This document shows positions 31,336-37,906 of a DNA stretch of 41,303 nucleotides, piece by piece (positions within the stretch are counted from its first letter, which is position 1; each line of letters starts with the position of its first letter). Source of the DNA: a virus; the IMG/VR virus record IMGVR_UViG_3300034072_001414, positions 1 to 41,303 of that record. One strand, written 5' to 3'. Below the pieces are notes generated by a model. It was not told where the DNA came from. It worked only from the letters and a program-made list of their open reading frames with translations, and made no database searches. The position numbers were made by a program, and so were the translations under genes.

Positions 31336-33287
31336 GCCACCTCCGCCGGCAAAGGCCCCTTCTGGTCCCATTCGACGACCAGATTGAGCGGGATCAGGGT
31401 CGAGCTTTCGGGATTGCCGTCATAGCGCACCATGACGCGGCTGATCGCGGCGCCATCGGCCTCGGCCTTGCCCTTCACGCGATTGAGCGACTGCGACCAA
31501 ACCCCGCCCTTCCAGTCGGTGGCGGCGAACACTTCGGCCAGCCCCTTATGTTCTTTGGCGCTCGACACGGCCAGATAGACGAACTTGAACGGCGTGAAAT
31601 CGCGCTCGATCCCCCACCGCGCGTCCTTCGCCTTGGCGCTGGGCGGCTTCGCATTGACCAGGCGCAGGCCATAGGTGCGCAACTTGTTCAGCGCCTTCTC
31701 GTCGAACAGGGCGCCGTCCCGCTCGGTCAGCGCCTTGGCGATCCACCGCCCCACGCTTTCCTGCTCCAGTCCGCTCGCGGCGGGCAGCTTGTGCGTGGTC
31801 AGCGTGCGCAGGCAGCGCACATGGTCGCTTTCCCCGTCCACCTCGGCCTGCAGGATGATCGGCAGCAACAGCCGCACATAGCGCTTAACCCGCTCGTCAT
31901 CCTCGTTCATGTCGCCCAGGTCGCCCGAATGCGGCGCATCGTCGTAAAGCAGCATGTCGGCACAGGCGAGCAACGATCCATATTGGTCGCCATGCCGCGC
32001 TGAAAACCCCTCGCGCTGGATCTCCAGCTTGTACCGGTCATAGGTACGCAGATAGCGGGGCCACTGGTCCATCATCCGCCGCCGCATCGCCGCGCCGCGC
32101 TGGCGGATCACATCGGGCACGATCGCCGGTTCCTTGCTGCCCTGCGGCAGGGTCAGGGCGTCCAGCACGGTGATGCGGTTGCGGTCCTGCGCGATCAGCG
32201 GCGCATGCAGGATCGAGGTGAAGAAGAAACAGCTTTTCGCCGTGAAACTCTGCCCCTTATGCTCGCTGCTGCCTTTCAGCGCCGTGCCGCCCGAACTGGA
32301 AATGCGCGCCAGGCCCAGCACCTTCATCTTGTTGTCGTCGCCGGCCTCGGCCTCGAACTCGTCGATCAGCACCGCCAGCGCGTCGCGGCGCAGCATCTGC
32401 CTTATCCCTGCCTCGGTCGCGGATTCGGCGCGCAGCCGCCATCCGTCCATCAACCAGTCGATGATGTTCATCAGCGTGGTCTTGCCGCTGCCCGACGCGG
32501 CGTTCAGCCACATATGCGGGCGCCAGGGCAGCGCGCCGGGGATCAGCATCGCCGCGCACTGGCCCAGCAGCAGCAACGGCATGATGCTGGGTTCGCGCCA
32601 ATGCCACTGCGCGAACAGCCGCAACGTCTCGGTCGCCTCGCGGATCTCGCTCGGCCGCTCGGACGGCGGCGGCAGCTCGGCGCCGCTAGGGAACACCGCC
32701 TTGTCGACCAGGCCGGGCTCCACATAGTGCGGCGCCCGCCTCTGCCCCTGCAATCCCACCGTCTCGCCGATCAGCAGCTTGTCACCGCAATGCAGGATCA
32801 GCTGGCCGTCGCGGCCGACATGCGCGCCGCGGCCCAGCTCCTGCGTATTGGGGTCGAAAATCCCGGCCCAGCTGCACGCGCGGATCAGCGCCTTTTGCGC
32901 CTTGGTCTGGTCCAGCCCCTTGATCTCGAACACGGCCGCGCCCCATTCGTCGATCATCGGGTCGCCGGTCGCCGGGTCTTTCACCGGCTTGCCATATTGC
33001 GGGAACAGAGCGTCGGCCTTGCCCGGATCGCGCCCGAACAGCGAATAGATATCGCCCTTGGTGAACTGGCTCGACACATCGACCAGCTGGCCATTGTCGT
33101 CGATGAAGAAATAGGTTTTGCCGAACTTGCCCAGCGCGATGATCGGGCAATCGGGCGGCAGACCCGTGGCGGACGGGTCGGGGCGGCGCCGCTGTGCGGG
33201 CGCCATGTCGCCCAGCAGCGGCGCGTCAACCGGTGCGGCGGCAGCGGCGGCGACGGATTCCAGGCCGGGTGCGGGTGCTTTTGCCAC
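31332..33287 (-). CDS. Phage replicative helicase-like P-loop protein (DUF927 type)
   Basis: A 651-residue protein with a central ATPase: Walker A at AASGSGKTTLM (about residues 270-280) and Walker B at AVLIDEFEAE (about 310-319), followed by a sensor-like region (ARISSSGGTALKGSSEHKGQ) and an arginine-rich segment. The N-terminal part (PIIALGKFGKTYFFIDDNGQ) and layout fit the DUF927/phage primase-helicase family that works with a TOPRIM primase, encoded two genes upstream. It should unwind DNA for phage replication. It starts ten bases after the 264-aa gene. Confidence 0.83.
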   Translation of the reverse strand: MAKAPAPGLESVAAAAAAPVDAPLLGDMAPAQRRRPDPSATGLPPDCPIIALGKFGKTYFFIDDNGQLVDVSSQFTKGDIYSLFGRDPGKADALFPQYGKPVKDPATGDPMIDEWGAAVFEIKGLDQTKAQKALIRACSWAGIFDPNTQELGRGAHVGRDGQLILHCGDKLLIGETVGLQGQRRAPHYVEPGLVDKAVFPSGAELPPPSERPSEIREATETLRLFAQWHWREPSIMPLLLLGQCAAMLIPGALPWRPHMWLNAASGSGKTTLMNIIDWLMDGWRLRAESATEAGIRQMLRRDALAVLIDEFEAEAGDDNKMKVLGLARISSSGGTALKGSSEHKGQSFTAKSCFFFTSILHAPLIAQDRNRITVLDALTLPQGSKEPAIVPDVIRQRGAAMRRRMMDQWPRYLRTYDRYKLEIQREGFSARHGDQYGSLLACADMLLYDDAPHSGDLGDMNEDDERVKRYVRLLLPIILQAEVDGESDHVRCLRTLTTHKLPAASGLEQESVGRWIAKALTERDGALFDEKALNKLRTYGLRLVNAKPPSAKAKDARWGIERDFTPFKFVYLAVSSAKEHKGLAEVFAATDWKGGVWSQSLNRVKGKAEADGAAISRVMVRYDGNPESSTLIPLNLVVEWDQKGPLPAEVA

Positions 33288-33296
33288 GACAGCCTA

Positions 33297-34091
33297 TCAG
33301 CGAAAACGATGGTCACGCTGCATCCGCATCAGCGCGGATCGCGGGCTTTCTTCGGGCAGGATGTCATAGCTGCACCCCACAGTGCCGCCTTTCCAGCTGC
33401 CGGCGCGCTCGCCAACCTCGTCGCTGAAATGCACGTCGATACTGTCAAAGACCTTCTTGGGCATGATCGAGCGAATGAACCGCCGAAGCCGGATTGGCCC
33501 GAACCAGCGGCGCCCATGAAAGGCACGACGGCGCGTAATGGTCGCCTGCACTTCCTGCACGGTGCCATTCTGCAGCATGTAGCGATAGGGATGGACCTCG
33601 CTCCACTTTTCAGGGCCGATCGGGCCGACGTAGCGATGCAGCGGGTTAGGATGCTTGCGCGCCCAGTGATTTTCGGGATGGCTGCGATCGTCATGCCAGC
33701 GCATGTCGGTGCCCAGATAATCCGTGCGGATATGCTCCAGGCCCCACGGCCACCAGAGGATCGCGGATCGCTGCCCCCAATAGAACATCAGGCCATCGTC
33801 CGACGAACTGAAGCCATAGGACGCCCAGTCCATGCCCAGCTCGCGCTCACGGAAAAAACGCCGGGTGCAGAGCGGCATCGGCGCGAACCATGTGAACAGG
33901 CCAAAGCCCAGCATCAGGCTGGGTCGCTCGCCATAATGGACCGCCTTGCAAGCGACCGTGCGATAGCGATAGCCGATTTCGCCGATCCTGGTCCGCACCG
34001 AACCATCGCCGGCCCAATAGGTGGCGCCCAACAATTTAGCCCAAAGCGGCATGCGCGGCTCGCGGCCATAGGTCTCGAATTTGTCACGCAT
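33297..34091 (-). CDS. Unknown 264-residue protein in the replication operon
   Basis: A 264-residue protein starting MRDKFETYGREPRMPLWAKL. It is rich in Trp, Tyr, His and Arg (MLGFGLFTWFAPMPLCTRRF; YWGQRSAILWWPWGLEHIRT; DMRWHDDRSHPENHWARKH), with no signal, membrane or known motif. It overlaps the primase stop by eight bases. The aromatic, basic make-up would suit a DNA- or membrane-proximal protein, but I cannot assign a function. Its place between primase and helicase implies a replication role. Confidence 0.8.
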   Translation of the reverse strand: MRDKFETYGREPRMPLWAKLLGATYWAGDGSVRTRIGEIGYRYRTVACKAVHYGERPSLMLGFGLFTWFAPMPLCTRRFFRERELGMDWASYGFSSSDDGLMFYWGQRSAILWWPWGLEHIRTDYLGTDMRWHDDRSHPENHWARKHPNPLHRYVGPIGPEKWSEVHPYRYMLQNGTVQEVQATITRRRAFHGRRWFGPIRLRRFIRSIMPKKVFDSIDVHFSDEVGERAGSWKGGTVGCSYDILPEESPRSALMRMQRDHRFR

Positions 34092-35163
34092 CGCGCATCC
34101 TCTTCCCCATCAGCTGGTCATTGACATCCTTGAAGCCGGGATCGGGCCAGATGAATTGCATCCGCTTGCCCATCCTCTGCTGCACGGCGATATTCTTCTC
34201 CAGCAGGGCCGTGGCCTTGCTGTCGGCGGCGTCGCGATCCGCGATCCAGACGATATGCGGAAAGGGCAGCTGGCACAGATTGGCCAGCGCCACCGATGCC
34301 GCGGCGGGGATCCCGCGCGCGACCTGGGCGATGGTCAGCACATTCTCTATGCCCTCGCCGCAATGCACCGGTCCGGCCATGGCAATCGGCTCGAACGCGC
34401 CATCGGGGATCTCGCCCTTGCCGTTCAGCCCCTTCCACAGCGGGATATAGCCGCCCGCCTCATAGTAACGGCCCAGCGTCATCTTGGTGAGCTTGCCCAG
34501 CTCCGCCTTCATGCTGCGCCATGTCCCGCCCTCGCGCGTGATCCATGTGCGATGCGTCGCCACATGCTGGCCGCCCCGCATGATCGCCGCGACCAGGCAC
34601 GGCGCCTCGCGCTTCAATGTCGAATGATAGACCCGGCCATAGCGCAGCGCGCCGGGGATATGGCCCAGCAGGCCGAAATCGATCCCGCGCGCTTCCAGAT
34701 AATATTGGCCCGCCGTCCGGGCGATCGGCTCGCATGACAGCCACAGGGCACGGGCGTGCCGGCGCGACTTGGCGTCGGCCTCGGCCTGCTTGCGCTGCTG
34801 CCGTTCGGCCGACGCGATCGCCTTGCGCCGCACTTCCTTGAACTGCTTGGGCGTCAGCTCTGCAATGCCCAGAAACGCCTTGCACCAGTCGATCGCCGGC
34901 TTCTTGTCGCCGCCATAGGCCGCCTGGGCGACCAGCTCGACCAGATCGCCGCGCGCATCGCCGGCATAGTCGCGCCAGCGCCCCTGCCGCGCGCCGCGCA
35001 GATAGATTTTCAAGCTGCTGCCCGGCTCGCCGTCGATCGACCCGACGCAATAGAAGCCGCCTTCCTCGCGTCCCGCCGGCAAGACCTGCCGGCAGACGGC
35101 GGCGGCATGCGGCGCCAGCATCTGCGCGATATCCGCCACGGCGATATCCTGCCCCCCGGCCAT
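34084..35163 (-). CDS. TOPRIM-domain phage primase
   Basis: A 359-residue protein. The N-terminal part (GEPGSSLKIYLRGARQGRWR then DYAGDARGDLVELVAQ) matches the zinc-binding-like primase domain seen in phage/plasmid primases of the DUF7146 type. The C-terminal TOPRIM domain shows GPVHCGEGIENVLTIAQ (Glu metal ligand) and PHIVWIADRDAADS (Asp-x-Asp). Such proteins make RNA primers for the helicase encoded downstream. A basic region (EVRRKAIASAERQQRKQAEA) lies between. The start is three bases after the HTH gene's stop, so regulator and primase are cotranscribed. Confidence 0.88.
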   Translation of the reverse strand: MAGGQDIAVADIAQMLAPHAAAVCRQVLPAGREEGGFYCVGSIDGEPGSSLKIYLRGARQGRWRDYAGDARGDLVELVAQAAYGGDKKPAIDWCKAFLGIAELTPKQFKEVRRKAIASAERQQRKQAEADAKSRRHARALWLSCEPIARTAGQYYLEARGIDFGLLGHIPGALRYGRVYHSTLKREAPCLVAAIMRGGQHVATHRTWITREGGTWRSMKAELGKLTKMTLGRYYEAGGYIPLWKGLNGKGEIPDGAFEPIAMAGPVHCGEGIENVLTIAQVARGIPAAASVALANLCQLPFPHIVWIADRDAADSKATALLEKNIAVQQRMGKRMQFIWPDPGFKDVNDQLMGKRMRDA

Positions 35164-35166
35164 GAC

Positions 35167-35499
35167 CTATCCTTTCGGAAAAGAGGCGGAGGAGGCGCGT
35201 GCAGCATCCTCCTCCGCCAGGTTGGCACCGGCAGGGTCTTGGGGTTGCGGGCCAGTGCCATGGGGCTCGATATTATGGGGCGTCAGGCCCAAAATCTGGT
35301 CTGTGGTCAGGCCCGTGACCTCCGACAGACGGCGCAGCGACGGCCCGCTGGGGTCGCGCGCACCGCTTTCCCAGCGCAGCCACACGCTATGCGTCGTCGG
35401 CATCATTTCGGCCGCCTGCACCAGCGTCAGCGATCGCGACCGACGCCACGCCAGCAGCGCGGAATCCTCAATTGGGACAGAAGCCATTTGCATAGACAT
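35167..35499 (-). CDS. XRE-family HTH regulator (Cro-type position)
   Basis: A 110-residue protein starting MSMQMASVPIEDSALLAWRR. The HTH is at about residues 20-55: RRSRSLTLVQAAEMMPTTHS, then VWLRWESGARDPSGPSLRRL. It is the first gene of the replication operon. The ATG at 35499 lies seven bases after the promoter -10 box, which predicts a leaderless mRNA; ATG at 35493 or 35487 would be in frame. The promoter overlaps operator O6. Cro-like or CI-like identity cannot be told from sequence. The C-terminus is Ala/Pro-rich and disordered. Confidence 0.8.
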   Translation of the reverse strand: MSMQMASVPIEDSALLAWRRSRSLTLVQAAEMMPTTHSVWLRWESGARDPSGPSLRRLSEVTGLTTDQILGLTPHNIEPHGTGPQPQDPAGANLAEEDAARASSASFPKG

Positions 35500-35506
35500 G
35501 GCGCAG

Positions 35507-35536
35507 GATGTATCCATATGGCACATTTGCCGTCAA
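35507..35536 (-). promoter_or_regulatory. Replication-operon promoter with operator O6
   Basis: On the minus strand TTGACG (35536-35531) and TACATC (35512-35507) are 18 bases apart (17 to ATACAT). Operator O6 (35507-35527, GATGTATC-CATAT-GGCACATT on the plus strand) fills the spacer and covers the -10. A start codon follows seven bases after the -10. The same arrangement occurs at the late promoter, 27904-27933, and 19 bases of O6 are repeated in reverse at 36107-36125. Confidence 0.8.
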
Positions 35537-35541
35537 GCCCG

Positions 35542-35562
35542 GATGTATCGATCTGAAAAATT
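35542..35562. promoter_or_regulatory. Operator-like site O7 between the two regulators
   Basis: GATGTATC-GATCT-GAAAAATT: a strong left half and a degraded right half, with the same spacing as O6 and sharing the GAAAA right half with O1 and O3. A further isolated half-site AATGTGCC lies at 35572-35579, just before the second regulator's start. Confidence 0.55.
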
Positions 35563-35597
35563 CGCGGCTTGAATGTGCCAACAGGGGGTCTGCATTG

Positions 35598-35981
35598 ATG
35601 CCTGCAATTATCTTACATTTCATTCCCATGGACAAATTGCCGAACCGCCTGCGCGCGATGCGCAAACAAGCGAACATGACCCTGGTGCAGCTGGGGGAAC
35701 GCATGGGCATGACCCACACGCACCTGTCCAACATGGAACGCGGCGTGCGAAAGCTCGACCTCGAAACCATGGAGCGCCTGGCCGATATTCTGGGTTGTTC
35801 GGTGGCCGACTTTCTGACCGACGATCATTTCCCCAGTCGCCTTTCCGCCCAGGAACAGGCGGTTATCGACAGCATGCGGCGCATGGAAAGCGGCGACCGC
35901 AACCGCGTTGCCGACATCGCCAGCACCTTCGCCCCCGAAGGCGCACCCGCCCGTCACGCGGACAATGATCGCGCCGCCTGA
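35598..35981 (+). CDS. XRE-family repressor-like regulator
   Basis: A 127-residue protein starting MPAIILHFIPMDKLPNRLRA. HTH: MRKQANMTLVQLGERMGMTH then THLSNMERGVRKLDLETMER, followed by LADILGCSVADFL, the classic end of XRE domains. A short acidic/basic C-terminal tail lacks a LexA-type peptidase, so antirepressor binding rather than RecA-stimulated cleavage may inactivate it. It diverges from the other HTH gene, with operators O6 and O7 between. A G-rich ribosome site precedes ATG 35598; ATG 35628 (MDKLPN) is an alternative. It is the best candidate for the lysogenic repressor. Confidence 0.82.
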   Translation: MPAIILHFIPMDKLPNRLRAMRKQANMTLVQLGERMGMTHTHLSNMERGVRKLDLETMERLADILGCSVADFLTDDHFPSRLSAQEQAVIDSMRRMESGDRNRVADIASTFAPEGAPARHADNDRAA

Positions 35982-36048
35982 TCGTTAGGCCTCACAGATA
36001 AGCGTCCATTCTCTCCCTCGGGTCGCACCGGGGACGCGCCCGCGCGCC

Positions 36049-36126
36049 TTGACATGATCGCCAAAAAGGCGATGTGTCAGCTAGGCACATTTTGCGCTTG
36101 ATGCGAATGTGCCATATGGATACATA
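36049..36126 (+). promoter_or_regulatory. Right-operon promoter with operators O8 and O9
   Basis: The main promoter is TTGATG (36098-36103), 17-base spacer, TACATA (36121-36126). Operator O9 (36106-36126, AATGTGCC-ATATG-GATACATA) covers the spacer and the -10. Upstream is O8 (36071-36091, GATGTGTC-AGCTA-GGCACATT), 35 bases away centre to centre, overlapping a perfect small hairpin ATCGCC-AAAAA-GGCGAT (36057-36073) and a second possible -35 TTGACA (36049-36054). Two operators in tandem suggest cooperative repression. Confidence 0.75.
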
Positions 36127-36153
36127 AGAGCCTCCCTTAAACAGGAGGCATAT

Positions 36154-36612
36154 GTGACACCCCCGTCGAATATTCTCCCATTTCCGGCTAGTGGGCCGGC
36201 CCCTGTGGCCGTCATTCCCCCCGCGCCGCTGACCATCCCGGCCCTGCCGGCGGTGGCCCCGCGGCTGGCCGATGTGGGCCTTGTCGAAATCGCCCAGCGT
36301 CTGGGCATTGCCGGCGAAAGCTGGCGCTGCATCATCGACAAGGTGCGGCTGCTCAATGAGCGCTACAGCTTCCCCGATCCGCGCAATCCGCGCTTCATCA
36401 CCCATCGCGGCGAACGCACGCTGGCGCGGGGCGCGCGCGCCATCATCCGGCGCTCGCTTTTCCCCCGCGCGCGGGTGGAGGAATGGTTCGACAATTTCCG
36501 GGCACCTGCCGAGCGGGTTCGGGATGACGCGATCGAGGCGAAGACGGCGGCAAGGGAACTTGCCGCCAATGCCCAGGCGCTTGTCGCCGCCCTCCCCCGG
36601 CGGACGGCCTGA
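36154..36612 (+). CDS. DNA-binding-like protein, first gene of the right operon
   Basis: A 152-residue protein with a GTG start (VTPPSNILPF), AGGAGG six bases upstream. After a Pro-rich N-terminus comes LADVGLVEIAQRLGIAGESW then RCIIDKVRLLNERYSF and TLARGARAIIRRSLFPRARV, which looks like a winged-helix or excisionase-type HTH. The C-terminus is Ala-rich helical. It is first behind the twin-operator promoter and could be a second-stage regulator, for example a CII- or excisionase-like protein, but the family is not certain. An upstream GTG at 36109 would put operator DNA inside the gene and is rejected. Confidence 0.7.
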   Translation: MTPPSNILPFPASGPAPVAVIPPAPLTIPALPAVAPRLADVGLVEIAQRLGIAGESWRCIIDKVRLLNERYSFPDPRNPRFITHRGERTLARGARAIIRRSLFPRARVEEWFDNFRAPAERVRDDAIEAKTAARELAANAQALVAALPRRTA

Positions 36613-36613
36613 C

Positions 36614-36712
36614 ATGCTGCGCCACATGCTCGGGCGCATGCGCCAGGAACCGCTCGACGCCGCCGGCGCGATCGGTCTCGTGATGATCTTCACGCTGGCC
36701 TTCTTCGCATGA
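36614..36712 (+). CDS. 32-residue membrane peptide
   Basis: A 32-residue peptide MLRHMLGRMRQEP, then a hydrophobic end (GAIGLVMIFTLAFFA). A basic, amphipathic N-terminus leads into one C-terminal membrane span. It starts one base after the previous stop and its stop overlaps the next ATG (ATGA, 36709-36712). Very small membrane peptides in early phage operons often act on the host membrane or on other proteins; the role here is unknown. Confidence 0.6.
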   Translation: MLRHMLGRMRQEPLDAAGAIGLVMIFTLAFFA

Positions 36713-36828
36713 ACGGCCAGCTCGGCCCCGATCCGCTCACCGCGCAGATGATGGGCGCGGCCGCGGGCATCACCCTGATCGGCGGCGGTCAGCTGCTGAT
36801 CCTTGTTCTGCACTGGATGGCATCATGA
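36709..36828 (+). CDS. 39-residue membrane peptide
   Basis: A 39-residue peptide MNGQLGPDPLTAQMMGAAAG, then ITLIGGGQLLILVLHWMAS: one hydrophobic span at the C-terminal half. It overlaps its neighbours on both sides by ATGA (36709-36712 and 36825-36828). With the 32-residue peptide it makes a pair of consecutive tiny membrane genes. Function unknown. Confidence 0.6.
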   Translation: MNGQLGPDPLTAQMMGAAAGITLIGGGQLLILVLHWMAS

Positions 36829-37079
36829 CCCGGATCGACCGAGCGCCGATCGAGCAGGCCCTGCTCGCCCATCTTTTCGACTGCGGCGTGCCCATGTCCG
36901 TTTCCGATCTGGAAACCGGCCTGGGCTGCACGCGCCGCGACCTCTGGTGCGCCGTCAGGGCGCAGGCGCTTCTGGGCAATGTGAAGCGCGGCACGCCCAT
37001 CTGTCTCACGGCTTCGGCTCGGGTCGCAATCGCTGCCGGCCGTTCGAGCAGAGCGGCGCACCAGAGGCTCCCCCAATGA
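36825..37079 (+). CDS. 84-residue HTH-like hypothetical protein
   Basis: An 84-residue protein starting MTRIDRAPIEQALLAHLFDC. The pattern LLAHLFDCGVPMSVSDLETG then LGCTRRDLWCAVRAQAL looks like a winged-helix DNA-binding domain, with a basic C-terminal end. It is coupled to its neighbours by ATGA overlaps (36825 and 37076). It may be an additional regulator of the right operon; no family name is certain. Confidence 0.7.
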   Translation: MTRIDRAPIEQALLAHLFDCGVPMSVSDLETGLGCTRRDLWCAVRAQALLGNVKRGTPICLTASARVAIAAGRSSRAAHQRLPQ

Positions 37080-37240
37080 GCGGCGAAGGGCTCCTGCCCA
37101 ACTGCCCATCCGACCGCTGGCCCGGCGAAGCGCGCGACGCGCGTGAATATGCCCCCGGCGATCATGTCAGCTGGTCGCGCCGCCCGGATCAGGGCGCCGA
37201 CTTCCCTCCCCATGAACAGGAACCGTCCCACCATGACTGA
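37076..37240 (+). CDS. 54-residue hydrophilic protein
   Basis: A 54-residue protein starting MSGEGLLPNCPSDRWPGEAR, rich in Pro, Asp, Arg and His (DFPPHEQEPSHHD at the end). It overlaps the upstream gene by ATGA and the downstream gene by eight bases (ATGACTGA). It has no visible motif and is probably poorly structured. It is supported chiefly by its coupling at both ends. Confidence 0.6.
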   Translation: MSGEGLLPNCPSDRWPGEARDAREYAPGDHVSWSRRPDQGADFPPHEQEPSHHD

Positions 37241-37715
37241 TCCCTTCATTCCCCAGGCGCTGCACCTCGCGCCCCTGCCGCCGATCGCCACCGCCAACAG
37301 CGAAGCGACCCTGGCCTTCCTCGCCGGCCCGGCCCTGCGCATGCTGATCGGCGAGCGCATCGAGCAGATCGAGGTCCACGGCTATCTGCCCGACACCGAC
37401 ATGGGCTATCAGGAGGCCGAGCTGGCGCTGGGCGCCAAAAGCTACATCGACACCTATATCGATCTGGAGCTGCGCCCCGACGAGACGCGCGCGCCCAGCG
37501 ACATCCCGGAAAGCTGGCCCTTCGCCGATCTGTTCTGGAAGGAGCCGACGCCCGAGCAGCGCGCCAAGGCGTTGGTCAAGGGGCTGGCCATGGGCCTTGC
37601 CGAACTGGACCGGCTGCTGGCGGCCATGTCGCTACTGCGCGCCGCCCGGCCTCTGATCGACTTCCAGCCGCCCGCCGATCTCACGCCGCTGCATCTGCGC
37701 GACTGGCACGGCTGA
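37233..37715 (+). CDS. 160-residue acidic hypothetical protein
   Basis: A 160-residue protein starting MTDPFIPQALHLAPLPPIAT. It is acidic, with helices (ALRMLIGERIEQIEVHGYLP; LGAKSYIDTYIDLELRPDET; LVKGLAMGLAELDRLLAAM). The ATG at 37233 overlaps the upstream stop by eight bases; a longer frame from 37143 lies over that gene and is rejected. I recognise no domain. It is the last gene before a 190-base gap holding a CCCCGG/CCGGGG hairpin (37823-37842), so it may end a transcription unit. Confidence 0.75.
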   Translation: MTDPFIPQALHLAPLPPIATANSEATLAFLAGPALRMLIGERIEQIEVHGYLPDTDMGYQEAELALGAKSYIDTYIDLELRPDETRAPSDIPESWPFADLFWKEPTPEQRAKALVKGLAMGLAELDRLLAAMSLLRAARPLIDFQPPADLTPLHLRDWHG

Positions 37716-37906
37716 CATTCACCCTCTTCACCGCGCCGGGGGAACCGGGCGGACAGGCCGGCATCCGCCTGCAAACAAGACCATGCTGCGCCGAAAGGCG
37801 TCAAATCGGGCCCGACGCGGCACCCCGGACGGGTAACCGGGGTAGTCATACAACCCGACAAGCATGGCCGCCGGCAGCTTCTTCAAATTGCGACCCGGAG
37901 GTTGTT

